Assembly: GCA_964405455.1 (NCBI GenBank)
Contig: CAYOOA010000007.1
Span: 1-64,000, forward strand
Reading direction: 5' to 3'
Length of the DNA stretch: 64,000 bases
From: CALESS01 sp964405455
GTDB lineage: Bacteria > Chloroflexota > Anaerolineae > Anaerolineales > Anaerolineaceae
How positions within the stretch are numbered: position 1 is the stretch's first letter; each line of letters begins with the position of its first letter. The translations under genes were made by a program, and so were the position numbers. Of this stretch, positions 1 to 8,073 are shown one piece after another. The notes beneath the pieces were generated by a model. The model was not told the origin of the DNA and searched no databases. It was given only the letters and a program-made list of their open reading frames with translations.

Positions 1-435
1 GCCCAGGTCAATCTATAAGCCGCGTTCTGTCCAGATGGGGTGAGCCATCCTGGATGACCATCTCTCTCGGCAACCTGTTGCCAGGCTGCTCTTGCAGCCT
101 ACCCGGATCTGCGCACCTCATAGGGTGCGGGAGACGGGCTGCCTCCCCGCTGACGGGCAGCGATGAATCCTGCTTGGCCTTGCTCCCGGTGGGGGTTACC
201 TGGCCGGCGCATTACTGCGCTCGCCGGTGGTCTCTTACACCGCCATTTCACCCTTGCCACCCCTCCCTTCCCCCCTCCCCTGAAGGGGAGGGACGGGGAG
301 AGGCCGGCGGTATGTTTCTGTGGCCCTATCCGGCAGATTTCTCCGCCCCGGGTGTTACCCGACACCGTGCCCTGTGGAGCGCGGACTTTCCTCGACTGCG
401 CTAAGCGCAGGCGCGGTCATCCGACTGGCCTGGGC
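1..435 (-). ncRNA. rnpB: RNase P RNA (bacterial type A)
   Basis: This is the catalytic RNA of RNase P, which removes 5' leaders from tRNA precursors. Read on the minus strand, it carries the conserved 5' block GAGGAAAGTCCGCGCTCCAC, the segment ACAGGGCACGGTGTCGGGTA, and the conserved 3' block GACAGAACGCGGCTTATAGA. The first bases (GCCCAGG at 435-429) pair exactly with the last (CCTGGGC at 7-1), closing helix P1, so the gene is essentially complete and ends at the window edge. The length of about 435 nt is normal for type A. A GC-rich hairpin near 270-295 is probably an extended P12-like arm. Identification is certain; the 3' end could extend a few bases outside the window. Confidence 0.96.
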
Positions 436-441
436 ACATCC

Positions 442-470
442 ATCATACCTGCAATGCTGCCAGTCGTCAA
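442..470 (-). promoter_or_regulatory. rnpB promoter
   Basis: On the minus strand a -35 box TTGACG (470-465) and a -10 box TATGAT (447-442) are separated by exactly 17 bp. The predicted start, 6 nt after the -10 box, is position 435, the first base of RNase P helix P1. This match supports both the promoter and the RNA end. Confidence 0.85.
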
Positions 471-583
471 CCGGATGGTTTTTGGGATATAATTTATTGA
501 CTCATTACCCCTGTTTGTTACCCATCCGTTTCAATCATCAATCCGGGATATCCGAATTGAAATTCATTATGGTAGAGGTTCGT

Positions 584-1342
584 ATGCGTACTCCTTTTGT
601 AGCAGGTAACTGGAAGATGAATAAGACCGTTGAGCAGGCCCGTGCTTTGGCGGCGGAAATGCTCCCCGGTTTGCAGTCTGTTGGCGGCGTGGAGAAAGTG
701 CTTTGTCCGCCCTTCATGGCTTTGATGCCCGTTTCCGCCATGCTGGTGGGAGCCGGGGTCGGCCTGGGGGCGCAGAATTTATTCTGGGAAGCTTCCGGCG
801 CCTACACCGGCGAAGTTGCGCCGGCCATGGTGAAGGAATTCTGCCAGTATGTCATCCTGGGGCACTCTGAGCGGCGGGCGTATTTTGGCGAGACCGATCA
901 GACCGTCAACAAGAAGGTGGATGCGGCCTTGAAAATCGGCCTCACCCCGATTGTCTGCGTGGGCGAAACCCTGACCGAATATGAAAGCGGCGCGACCGCA
1001 GCCGTTGTCAAGCGCCAGGTGCTGGAAGGCCTGAAAGGCTTCACCGCCGAGCAGGGCCGCAGCCTGGTGATAGCCTATGAACCGGTGTGGGCCATTGGCA
1101 CTGGCAAGGCCTCCACGGCACCGGCAGCCAACTCCGTCGTGGCTGATATGATCCGCCCGGCCCTGGCGACCCTGTTTGGAGCCGACGTAGCCCAATCGAT
1201 CCGTGTGCTGTACGGCGGTTCGGTGACCGCAGCCAATGCGGCTGAATTCTTTGCCCAGCCCGATATCGACGGCGCATTGGTGGGCGGTGCCAGTCTGAAG
1301 CCGGCTGATTTTGTGCAGATTGTTGCTGCTGCCGCCCGGTGA
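584..1342 (+). CDS. tpiA: Triosephosphate isomerase
   Basis: Interconverts dihydroxyacetone phosphate and glyceraldehyde 3-phosphate in glycolysis and gluconeogenesis in the cytosol. The 252-residue product has the usual family length. It begins MRTPFVAGNWKMN (substrate Asn and Lys), has the catalytic His in ILGHSERR, the catalytic Glu in AYEPVWAIGTG, and the phosphate-gripping YGGSV loop. The start at 584 is chosen because GAGG at 575-578 lies 5 nt upstream and the family N-terminus begins here; the frame is open further upstream but that part overlaps rnpB. A TATAAT at 488-493 is a candidate -10 box. The stop overlaps the GTG start of the next gene, suggesting translational coupling. Confidence 0.97.
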   Translation: MRTPFVAGNWKMNKTVEQARALAAEMLPGLQSVGGVEKVLCPPFMALMPVSAMLVGAGVGLGAQNLFWEASGAYTGEVAPAMVKEFCQYVILGHSERRAYFGETDQTVNKKVDAALKIGLTPIVCVGETLTEYESGATAAVVKRQVLEGLKGFTAEQGRSLVIAYEPVWAIGTGKASTAPAANSVVADMIRPALATLFGADVAQSIRVLYGGSVTAANAAEFFAQPDIDGALVGGASLKPADFVQIVAAAAR

Positions 1343-2103
1343 GTTTCCCCGTGGGCGGGCTGATCGCCCTGCTGGTTTGCTTCTTCCCATTTCTCCTGGT
1401 GCAGCGTTGGCTGCACCAGGAGTTTGAAGCCTTGTTTCTCCTCCTCACCCGCCGGCCGGACCTGGCGGTTGGACTCTTCGCCCTGCTTTTCTTCCCCGGC
1501 GTCTTGTTGCATGAGTTAAGTCATTTCCTGATGGCCCGCCTGCTGCTGGTGCGGACGGCCGCGTTTTCGATGATTCCCCGCATGAAATCCAATGGAACAG
1601 TTCAATTGGGCTATGTATCTGTCAAGAAGGTGGATTCCGTCCGCGATGCCCTGATCGGTGTTGCCCCGTTGATCACTGGCGGGTTGGCTGTGGCTGCCTT
1701 GGGAACCTGGAAACTCGGCCTGGCCAACCTGTTCACGCTCCTGCTGGCCCGGGATTGGTCCGGATTCTCTGCCAGTGTATCCAGCCTGCCCAGCCTACCG
1801 GATTTCTGGCTGTGGTTTTACCTGACCTTCGTGATTTCCTCCACCATGCTGCCATCCAAATCCGACCGCCAGGCCTGGCTGCCGGTTCTGCTTGGTCTGG
1901 GGGTAGCTGTGCTGGCGGCGCTGCTGGCAGGTGCCGGGCCGTGGATGCTCAAGGTGGCAGCACCCGGCGTGAACCAATTCCTGGGTGCGCTGGCCATGGT
2001 TTTCGCCACCAGCCTGACGGTCCATATTGGCCTGGGCTTGCCGCTATGGGGGATGAATCACTTGATCAGCAGATTGACTGGAATGAGGGTTGTCAGACAA
2101 TAA
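1339..2103 (+). CDS. Integral membrane protein with HExxH motif (M50-like)
   Basis: A 254-residue, very hydrophobic protein with about six predicted membrane segments. A helix near residues 50-65 contains HELSH, which fits the HExxH zinc-protease signature placed inside a membrane helix, as in site-2 (M50) proteases. A GVAPLITGG segment follows at the position where M50 enzymes carry their second motif, but the classical NPxxDG is not present. I therefore call it M50-like and do not assign a substrate. It starts with GTG overlapping the tpiA stop (GTGA), and its last codons contain a TTGTCAGACAA box discussed separately. Confidence 0.6.
   Translation: MSFPVGGLIALLVCFFPFLLVQRWLHQEFEALFLLLTRRPDLAVGLFALLFFPGVLLHELSHFLMARLLLVRTAAFSMIPRMKSNGTVQLGYVSVKKVDSVRDALIGVAPLITGGLAVAALGTWKLGLANLFTLLLARDWSGFSASVSSLPSLPDFWLWFYLTFVISSTMLPSKSDRQAWLPVLLGLGVAVLAALLAGAGPWMLKVAAPGVNQFLGALAMVFATSLTVHIGLGLPLWGMNHLISRLTGMRVVRQ
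2090..2100 (+). promoter_or_regulatory. TTGTCAGACAA palindrome upstream of moaA
   Basis: A perfect copy of the 11-mer TTGTCAGACAA, inside the last codons of the preceding gene and 66 nt before the moaA start. The same 11-mer occurs at the two promoters of the nucleobase locus (40195 and 44277). A TGG-TAAAAT extended -10 box (2124-2132) lies 24 bp further downstream. I infer binding by the GntR protein encoded at 43520. Confidence 0.5.
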
Positions 2104-2155
2104 GCTGCCCGTTCAATAATTAATGGTAAAATGAGCTTCCCTGGAGCTGATCATC

Positions 2156-3142
2156 ATGCTGATTGATCCGTTTGGACGAGCAGTAACCTACCTGCGAATT
2201 TCCGTAACTGACCGATGCAATTTACGTTGTGTGTACTGCATGCCGCCGGAAGGCATTGCCTGGCAGCCGCATGAAAATATCTTGCGCTATGAAGAGATTA
2301 TGCAGGTGGTCCGCGTGGCCGCCGAACAGGGTGTGTCTGAATTCCGCCTGACGGGTGGAGAACCGCTCATCCGCAAGGGATTGGCTGAACTGGTGGGAAT
2401 GATGGCTGAAACACCCGGGGTAAAGGATATCAGCCTGACAACCAACGGCTTGCTGCTGGAAAATCAAGTGGAAGCCCTGGCTGCCGCCGGACTGAAGCGA
2501 ATTAATGTCAGCCTGGATACTCTGAATGCTGAAAAGTTTGCCCGGATTACCCGCGGCGGTTCGCTGGAGAAGGTACTGCGCGGCCTTGAACAGGCTGAAA
2601 GGTTGGGCATCCAACCGATCAAGGTCAATGCAGTCATGATGCGGGGCGTCAACGATGACGAATTGCTGGACCTGGCCCGGATATCCCTGGAAAAACCCTG
2701 GCACATCCGCTTTATCGAACTGATGCCGGTGAACAACCAGCAGACCTGGGGCGAGGGCTTCCCGGAACCGGCGACAACCTATTATTCCATTCATGAAATG
2801 ATGGAGAAACTATCCAGCCTGGACCTTGTTCCGGACGAAAGTGGCATAGGGAACGGTCCGGCGCGGGAGTATCGTTTGAAGGGTGGAGTCGGGAAAATTG
2901 GCTTCATCTCCCCGGTGGGGGAGCAGTTCTGCGACCACTGCAACCGCCTGCGCCTGACGGCCGACGGTCACCTGAGGCCCTGTTTGCTGACAGATGTGGA
3001 AATCCCGGTATTACCTGCGCTGCGCAGGGGCGAGCCAATTTTACCGCTACTTCAACAGGCTGTGCTACTCAAACCTTCCGGGCATAACCTGAGTGAATCG
3101 ACCCACCCCTACAACCGCTGCATGAACCAGATTGGCGGGTGA
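2156..3142 (+). CDS. moaA: GTP 3',8-cyclase (radical SAM, molybdenum cofactor biosynthesis)
   Basis: Catalyses the first step of molybdopterin synthesis, turning GTP into 3',8-cyclo-7,8-dihydro-GTP. The 328-residue protein has the N-terminal radical-SAM cluster C21-x3-C25-x2-C28, the SAM-binding TGGEPL motif, the second cluster motif CDHCNRLRLTADG with a further Cys in RPCLL, and ends in the functionally required Gly-Gly. No other moa/moe gene is in the window, so the rest of the pathway is elsewhere. It ends 3 bp from the convergently transcribed upp with no visible terminator between them. The upstream TTGTCAGACAA box suggests shared control with the nucleobase locus, where molybdenum hydroxylases would be expected partners. 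Confidence 0.95.
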   Translation: MLIDPFGRAVTYLRISVTDRCNLRCVYCMPPEGIAWQPHENILRYEEIMQVVRVAAEQGVSEFRLTGGEPLIRKGLAELVGMMAETPGVKDISLTTNGLLLENQVEALAAAGLKRINVSLDTLNAEKFARITRGGSLEKVLRGLEQAERLGIQPIKVNAVMMRGVNDDELLDLARISLEKPWHIRFIELMPVNNQQTWGEGFPEPATTYYSIHEMMEKLSSLDLVPDESGIGNGPAREYRLKGGVGKIGFISPVGEQFCDHCNRLRLTADGHLRPCLLTDVEIPVLPALRRGEPILPLLQQAVLLKPSGHNLSESTHPYNRCMNQIGG

Positions 3143-3145
3143 GCG

Positions 3146-3772
3146 TCACCCGGTGCCAAACTGGCGGTCGCCGGCATCGCCCAAACCCGGGACGATATAG
3201 CCGCGTTCATTGAGATGATCATCCACCGCTGCCAGGTGGATCGGTACATCCGGGTGATGCTCGACCATGTTCTGGATGCCTTCCGGCGCACCGATCAATC
3301 CGACGAATTTAATCCGTGTAACCCCCCAGTTTTTCAGGATATCCACGGTGGCGACTGCCGAACCGCCGGTGGCCAGCATCGGGTCCAGGATCAAACAGAC
3401 CTGCACGCGCGGCTCGATGGGCAGCTTGTTGTAATACTGGACGGGTTTCAGCGTCTTTTCATCGCGGTAGATGCCGATGTGCCAGACTTCGGCCGAGGGC
3501 ATCAACTCCCAGACACCTTCCACCATTCCCAACCCGGCACGTAAAATCGGCACAAGGCCGATTTTCATTACCAGCTCTTCTCCTTGCATTTCTTGCAGGG
3601 GTGTCTGGATGGTGCGCGGGCGAACCTGGAGGTCGGCTGTGGCTTCGTACGCCAGCAACCCGGCAATCTCGCGCACCAATTCGCGGAATTTCTTGGGTTC
3701 GGTATGCACATCCCGCAGTTTGCCAAGTTTATGTTTCACCAACGGGTGGGGGGAGATCATCAAGTTTCCCAT
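3146..3772 (-). CDS. upp: Uracil phosphoribosyltransferase
   Basis: Salvages uracil by joining it to PRPP to give UMP. The 208-residue product begins MGNLMISPHPLVKHKL and carries the PRPP-binding loop LILDPMLATGGSA and the C-terminal uracil-binding segment IVPGLGDAGDRQFGT, all typical of Upp. The start at 3772 is preferred over an upstream ATG at 3814 because GAGGAGA sits 5-6 nt before it and homologues start there. A minus-strand TGC-TATAAT extended -10 (TATAAT at 3818-3813) drives it, divergent from ruvB. Pyrimidine salvage fits with the nucleobase importer further along the window. Confidence 0.96.
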   Translation of the reverse strand: MGNLMISPHPLVKHKLGKLRDVHTEPKKFRELVREIAGLLAYEATADLQVRPRTIQTPLQEMQGEELVMKIGLVPILRAGLGMVEGVWELMPSAEVWHIGIYRDEKTLKPVQYYNKLPIEPRVQVCLILDPMLATGGSAVATVDILKNWGVTRIKFVGLIGAPEGIQNMVEHHPDVPIHLAAVDDHLNERGYIVPGLGDAGDRQFGTG

Positions 3773-3860
3773 GGGATTCTCCTCTTCGGGGACTGGAATT
3801 ATTCCGCAGACCATTATAGCATGTGATTGATGAAAACCTCCATGCGGATGGACGGATTTA

Positions 3861-3898
3861 TGGACGCTGCGATAGCAACTTCAGGTATAATTTCCCTT
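3861..3898 (+). promoter_or_regulatory. ruvB promoter, predicted leaderless
   Basis: A consensus TATAAT at 3886-3891 is followed by only 7 nt before the ruvB ATG at 3899, so transcription should begin at or one base before the start codon. A weak -35 (TGGACG, 3861-3866) lies 19 bp upstream. No Shine-Dalgarno sequence is present. Confidence 0.6.
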
Positions 3899-4927
3899 AT
3901 GAGTGATGCTCCCAACCGATTGGTGACCCCGGATGCCCGCCCGGATGACCGGGTGGATCAGGCTTTGCGGCCGCGTAAATTGAACGACGTGATTGGGCAG
4001 GACCAGGTGAAAGAAAACCTGTCCATCCTGATTGCCGCTGCGCGCAAACGCAACGAACCGATGGATCATGTCCTGTTTTACGGGCCGCCCGGCCTGGGCA
4101 AGACCACCCTGGCCCACGTCCTGGCTAATGAGATGGGAGTCAATATCAAGATCACTGCCGGGCCGGCCATTGAAAGAGCCGGAGACCTGGCTGCCATCCT
4201 GACCAACCTGCATGCCGGAGACATCCTGTTTATCGACGAGATCCACCGCCTGGGGAAAGCCGTGGAAGAGGTGCTTTACCCGGCCATGGAGGATTTTGCC
4301 CTGGATATTGTCATCGGTAAAGGGCCGTCTGCGCGCTCGATCCGCCTGAAATTGCCCCGCTTCACCGTGATCGGGGCGACTACCCGCCTGGCTTTGATCA
4401 GCGCGCCGCTGCGTGCCCGGTTTGGGGCAGTCTACCGCCTCGATTTTTACGACCAGCCTGCCATGTGTGAAATTGTCCGCCGCGCGGCGAGCCTGCTCAA
4501 CGTTTACGCGGATGCCGAGGGCGTGAGCGAGGTGGCCCGCCGGGCGCGTGGTACGCCGCGCGTGGCGCTGCGCCTGCTGCGCCGGGTGCGCGATTTTGCC
4601 CAGGTGCGGGGTGATGGCATCATCAATAAGGTGATTGCATCCGAAGCGCTAGACCTATTAAATGTAGATCCCCTCGGGCTGGATGATGTTGACCGCCGGG
4701 TTCTTTCCACGATCATTGAAAAATACAGCGGAGGCCCGGTCGGACTGAATACGATTGCCGCCTCGATCAGCGAGGAATCTGATACCATCATGGACGTGGT
4801 GGAACCCTACCTGCTGCAGCTCGGCTTCATCGACCGCACACCCCAGGGGCGCATTGCCACCCGTTTGGCTTATGAGCATCTCGGGCTGCCTTTCAAAGGG
4901 GAGGACGGCCAGCCCCGCCTGATTTGA
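3899..4927 (+). CDS. ruvB: Holliday junction branch migration ATPase RuvB
   Basis: Hexameric AAA+ motor that, with RuvA, drives branch migration of recombination intermediates. The 342-residue product has Walker A GPPGLGKTT, Walker B ILFIDEIHRL, sensor 1 VIGATTR, the arginine-finger region APLRARFG and the C-terminal winged-helix segment with RTPQGRIATRLAYEHL. The start at 3899 gives the family's usual N-terminus (MSDAPNRLVTP); an upstream in-frame ATG at 3827 would add 24 unrelated residues and lies before the -10 box. The gene is followed after 5 bp by queA, an arrangement common in bacteria. ruvA and ruvC are not in the window. Confidence 0.97.
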   Translation: MSDAPNRLVTPDARPDDRVDQALRPRKLNDVIGQDQVKENLSILIAAARKRNEPMDHVLFYGPPGLGKTTLAHVLANEMGVNIKITAGPAIERAGDLAAILTNLHAGDILFIDEIHRLGKAVEEVLYPAMEDFALDIVIGKGPSARSIRLKLPRFTVIGATTRLALISAPLRARFGAVYRLDFYDQPAMCEIVRRAASLLNVYADAEGVSEVARRARGTPRVALRLLRRVRDFAQVRGDGIINKVIASEALDLLNVDPLGLDDVDRRVLSTIIEKYSGGPVGLNTIAASISEESDTIMDVVEPYLLQLGFIDRTPQGRIATRLAYEHLGLPFKGEDGQPRLI

Positions 4928-4932
4928 CCTCC

Positions 4933-5952
4933 ATGCTGACAGACGATTTTTATTACGATTTACCGCTGGAGCGGATTGCCCAGACCCCGGTGGAACCCCG
5001 GCATGCCAGCCGTTTGCTGGTGATGAACCGGGCAACTGGTACACTGGAGCACAGAACCTTCTGGGATGTGCTGGCTTATTTGCGCCCGGGAGATTTACTG
5101 GTCATCAACCAGACGCGCGTACTCCCGGCCCGCATTTACGCCCGCAAGGCCACCGGTGGCAAGGTGGAGCTGCTGCTCCTGCGCCGGGAGGATCCCCTGA
5201 CTTGGGAGGCGTTGATTGGCGGCAAGAACGTCAAGCCCGGCACGCCCCTGGTAATTGAAGGCGGACCGCAGGTGGAAGTGGTGGAGATCCTGGAAGGCTC
5301 GCGGCGGATGGTGCGCTTCAGCGAGCCGGTGGAGAATATCCTGCCAAAAATCGGCCAGATGCCGCTGCCGCCATATATTCATACCCGCCTGCAAGACCCG
5401 GAACGTTATCAGACCGTATATGCCCGCCAACCCGGCTCCGCTGCTGCTCCGACTGCCGGATTGCACTTTACTCCTGAATTGATGGCTGCGGTTCACGAGA
5501 AGGGTGTTGAATTCTGCCCGGTGACATTGCACGTGGGGCTGGATACCTTTGCCCCGGTCACTGAGGATGATCCGCAAACGCATGCCATCCACACGGAATG
5601 GTGCGAGTTGACCCCCACGGCGGCCGAGAAGATTAATTCTGTTTCGAGAAACGGCGGCCGAATCATTGCCGTGGGTACCACCAGCGTGCGCACGCTGGAA
5701 AGCGCTGCCCAGAAAGCCGCCCCGGGGGAACGCGTGGCTGCCTTCAGCGGCCCCACCTCCCTTTATATTCTTCCAGGTTATACTTTCCGCGCGGTGGATG
5801 TGATGATCACCAATTTTCACCTGCCGCGCTCCACCCTGCTGATGCTCGTCAGCGCCTTTGCCGGGCGCGAACAAATATTATCTGCCTACCAGACGGCCGT
5901 GGAGATGAAATACCGCTTCTTCTCCTTCGGCGATGCAATGCTTATCCTATAA
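4933..5952 (+). CDS. queA: S-adenosylmethionine:tRNA ribosyltransferase-isomerase
   Basis: Transfers and rearranges the ribosyl part of SAM onto preQ1 at the tRNA wobble position, forming epoxyqueuosine. The 339-residue product opens with LTDDFYYDLPLERIAQTP and contains VGLDTFAPV, HTEWCEL, GTTSVRTLES and FNFHLPRSTLLMLVSAF-like blocks characteristic of QueA (here TNFHLPRSTLLMLVSAFAG). The ATG at 4933 is chosen over an overlapping TTG at 4924 because it matches family length. It probably shares a transcript with ruvB and ends at a strong terminator at 5984-6008. Confidence 0.96.
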   Translation: MLTDDFYYDLPLERIAQTPVEPRHASRLLVMNRATGTLEHRTFWDVLAYLRPGDLLVINQTRVLPARIYARKATGGKVELLLLRREDPLTWEALIGGKNVKPGTPLVIEGGPQVEVVEILEGSRRMVRFSEPVENILPKIGQMPLPPYIHTRLQDPERYQTVYARQPGSAAAPTAGLHFTPELMAAVHEKGVEFCPVTLHVGLDTFAPVTEDDPQTHAIHTEWCELTPTAAEKINSVSRNGGRIIAVGTTSVRTLESAAQKAAPGERVAAFSGPTSLYILPGYTFRAVDVMITNFHLPRSTLLMLVSAFAGREQILSAYQTAVEMKYRFFSFGDAMLIL

Positions 5953-5983
5953 ATCTTCATATTAGAAAAAACATGCCAAAAAT

Positions 5984-6008
5984 GGAGGTGATACACCTCC
6001 TTTTTTTT
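5984..6008 (+). terminator. Rho-independent terminator after queA
   Basis: A 7-bp stem GGAGGTG / CACCTCC with an ATA loop is followed immediately by eight T residues (6001-6008). It ends the ruvB-queA transcript and insulates the next promoter. Confidence 0.9.
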
Positions 6009-6009
6009 A

Positions 6010-6064
6010 TTGACAACGATTTGTTATAGGAGTAAACTGCATAAAGTTACTGACCGGTCGGTAA
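6010..6064 (+). promoter_or_regulatory. Exporter promoter with TetR-type operator
   Basis: TTGACA (6010-6015) and TAAACT (6033-6038) are separated by 17 bp, placing the start near 6045. The near-perfect palindrome TTACTGACCGGTCGGTAA (6047-6064) covers the start region. Such GACCGGTC-centred palindromes are typical operators of TetR-family repressors, and a TetR gene is the second gene of this operon. Repression relieved by a ligand is the natural inference. Confidence 0.82.
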
Positions 6065-6086
6065 GTAAATCTATCTGGAGAGAAAA

Positions 6087-7481
6087 ATGGATCAAAAGCG
6101 AAACAATAAAATCCTGACCGTACTGTTTATTGGTGTCCTGATGGGCGCCCTGGATATTGCCATTGTCGGACCTGCCATGCCAGCCATCCGCAGCCGCTTC
6201 CAGGTACCGGAAAATGTCCTGACCTGGCTGTTTGGTATCTATGTTCTCTTTAATTTAATCGGCACACCGTTGATGGCAAAGCTCTCCGATCTCTACGGCC
6301 GCCGGAATATTTACATCCTGGATGTTTGCCTTTTCGGCATTGGTTCCCTGGTGGTTGCATCTGCCAATCAATGGATTGGTTTTCCGCTTGTTTTGATCGG
6401 GCGTGCAATCCAGGGCTTTGGCGCTGGCGGTATTTTCCCGGTTGCCAGTGCGGTGATCGGCGATACATTTCCACCGGAGAAAAGGGGTAGTGCCCTGGGT
6501 TTAATTGGCGCTGTATTCGGCCTGGCGTTTGTCATCGGTCCCATCCTGGGTGGGATCATCCTGACGGTGGCTTCATGGCCGTGGTTATTCTTGATTAATA
6601 TTCCAGTGGCCTTAGTGGTAGTGGTTTTGGCCTGGCGGATTTTGCCAACGGTTAGCACTCGATCCAATCAAGCCTTTGATTGGCCCGGTATGTTGACCCT
6701 GGCTGCCAGTCTGGCTGCCTTTGCGTACGGAATCAATGGAATTGACACAAAACACTTTTTCGCCAGTTTGCTTTCCAGCCGAGTTTTACCGTTCCTGGCA
6801 GCCTCCATTGTGCTTTTGGTGATCTTGATCCAACTCGAGCGCAGACACCTGAATCCCATCATCCCGGGCTCTCTGTTTAATCGCAGCCAGTTGACCCGTA
6901 CCTACTTGCTTTCAGCCGGGGCGGGGTGGGCTGAAGCCAGCCTGGTTTTCATGCCGCTGCTGGCGGTTGTCGCCCTGAAAGTTACAGATCGTACAGCGAG
7001 CTACCTGTTGATGCCCGTAGTGCTTGCAATGGGAATTGGTTCTCCGATGGTGGGCCGCTTCCTGGATAAACTGGGTTCAAGATCCGTCATCCTCTTTGGA
7101 ACGGTTGTTACCGCCCTGGGGATGCTGTTGCTCAGCCAGTTCTCTGCCAGCTTGGTTATGTTCATCATTTCCGGCATCCTTATCGGGCTGGGTTTATCGG
7201 CCTTGTTGGGAGCGCCGATCCGCTATATTATGTTGAATGAATCCGAACCAAGTGAACGCTCAGTAGCACAAGGTGTAGCGGCGATTTTTACCAGCATGGG
7301 GCAACTCCTGGGTTCGGCGCTGGTAGGAGCCGTGGCTGAATCCACCGGTGAATATACGTCCGCTTTTTTGGCCATCGGTATTTCAGCAATTCTGCTCATC
7401 TTTGTTGCCCTCGGACTTAATAACCAGGCAATCGAGAAGAAAAGGTCCGCAGAAAAATTGAATAGACCGGAGGCTGCCTGA
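6087..7481 (+). CDS. MFS drug:proton antiporter, DHA2 (EmrB/QacA-like)
   Basis: A 464-residue inner-membrane transporter with roughly 12-14 predicted helices. The first helix has ALDIAIVGPAMPAI, matching the LDxTIVNVALP motif of the DHA2 drug-efflux branch. The cytoplasmic loop 2-3 has KLSDLYGRRN, the classic MFS motif A (GxLaDrxGrk), and helix 5 has GPILGGIILTVASWPWLFLINIP, matching DHA2 motif C. A good ribosome-binding site (GGAGAG) precedes the ATG. It is transcribed with the downstream TetR gene from a promoter overlapped by a palindromic operator, so its substrate is probably a toxic compound sensed by that repressor. The actual substrate cannot be told. Confidence 0.88.
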   Translation: MDQKRNNKILTVLFIGVLMGALDIAIVGPAMPAIRSRFQVPENVLTWLFGIYVLFNLIGTPLMAKLSDLYGRRNIYILDVCLFGIGSLVVASANQWIGFPLVLIGRAIQGFGAGGIFPVASAVIGDTFPPEKRGSALGLIGAVFGLAFVIGPILGGIILTVASWPWLFLINIPVALVVVVLAWRILPTVSTRSNQAFDWPGMLTLAASLAAFAYGINGIDTKHFFASLLSSRVLPFLAASIVLLVILIQLERRHLNPIIPGSLFNRSQLTRTYLLSAGAGWAEASLVFMPLLAVVALKVTDRTASYLLMPVVLAMGIGSPMVGRFLDKLGSRSVILFGTVVTALGMLLLSQFSASLVMFIISGILIGLGLSALLGAPIRYIMLNESEPSERSVAQGVAAIFTSMGQLLGSALVGAVAESTGEYTSAFLAIGISAILLIFVALGLNNQAIEKKRSAEKLNRPEAA

Positions 7482-7500
7482 AGCGGATAAAAAAAGGGCC

Positions 7501-8073
7501 ATGGAAACTTTGCCAATGCGTCAGAAAATTCTAAAACAGGCAAACTTCCTGTTTGTTGAAAAGGGATATCATGCCATATCCATGCGGGAGATCAGTTCTG
7601 CTTGCGGAATCACCAAGGCTGCCCTGTATTATCATTTCGCCGACAAAGAAGCCTTGTTCCTGGCGATCCTGGAGGAATATCTGAATGCGATGGACGGTCT
7701 GATCCAGGAATGTTCTCGAGAGGAAATCAATCTGCGGGGCAGGTTGATGCGTTTTGTCCGAGCCATCCTTGCTCAACCCGTTGAACAGAGGGCTCTGATT
7801 CGGCTCGCCACACAGGATTTTGGCCAACTTACCGAACAGTCACAACAAGTATTTGGAATTACATACCGGGAGAAATTCATTGAGCCAATAACAGGATGGA
7901 TGAGAACTGCCATAAAGGAGGATGAAATCCCAGAGATGGATCCCCGGCTGGCAACCTGGATTTTTCTGGGAATGTTATTCCCCTTTTTTTATCCCTCGCA
8001 GATGCGAGGCTTGCCCGGGGTCGATGAGAATTTCATCATTGGTATCTTTATGGATGGGGTGCGGAAAAAATGA
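7501..8073 (+). CDS. TetR family transcriptional repressor
   Basis: A 190-residue regulator with a typical N-terminal helix-turn-helix (residues about 10-55; MREISSACGITKAALYYHF followed by DKEALF) and a divergent all-helical ligand-binding C-terminal domain. It lies 19 bp after the exporter and most likely binds the palindrome at 6047-6064, forming a self-regulated efflux unit. The start at 7501 gives residues METLPM; a second ATG at 7516 is possible since neither has a strong ribosome-binding site. Its stop overlaps the udgB start (ATGA). Confidence 0.9.
   Translation: METLPMRQKILKQANFLFVEKGYHAISMREISSACGITKAALYYHFADKEALFLAILEEYLNAMDGLIQECSREEINLRGRLMRFVRAILAQPVEQRALIRLATQDFGQLTEQSQQVFGITYREKFIEPITGWMRTAIKEDEIPEMDPRLATWIFLGMLFPFFYPSQMRGLPGVDENFIIGIFMDGVRKK

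Noticed and set aside
320..583. Upstream in-frame extension of tpiA
   Set aside because: It runs through rnpB and both promoters; the real N-terminus MRTPFVAGNWKMN has its own ribosome-binding site.
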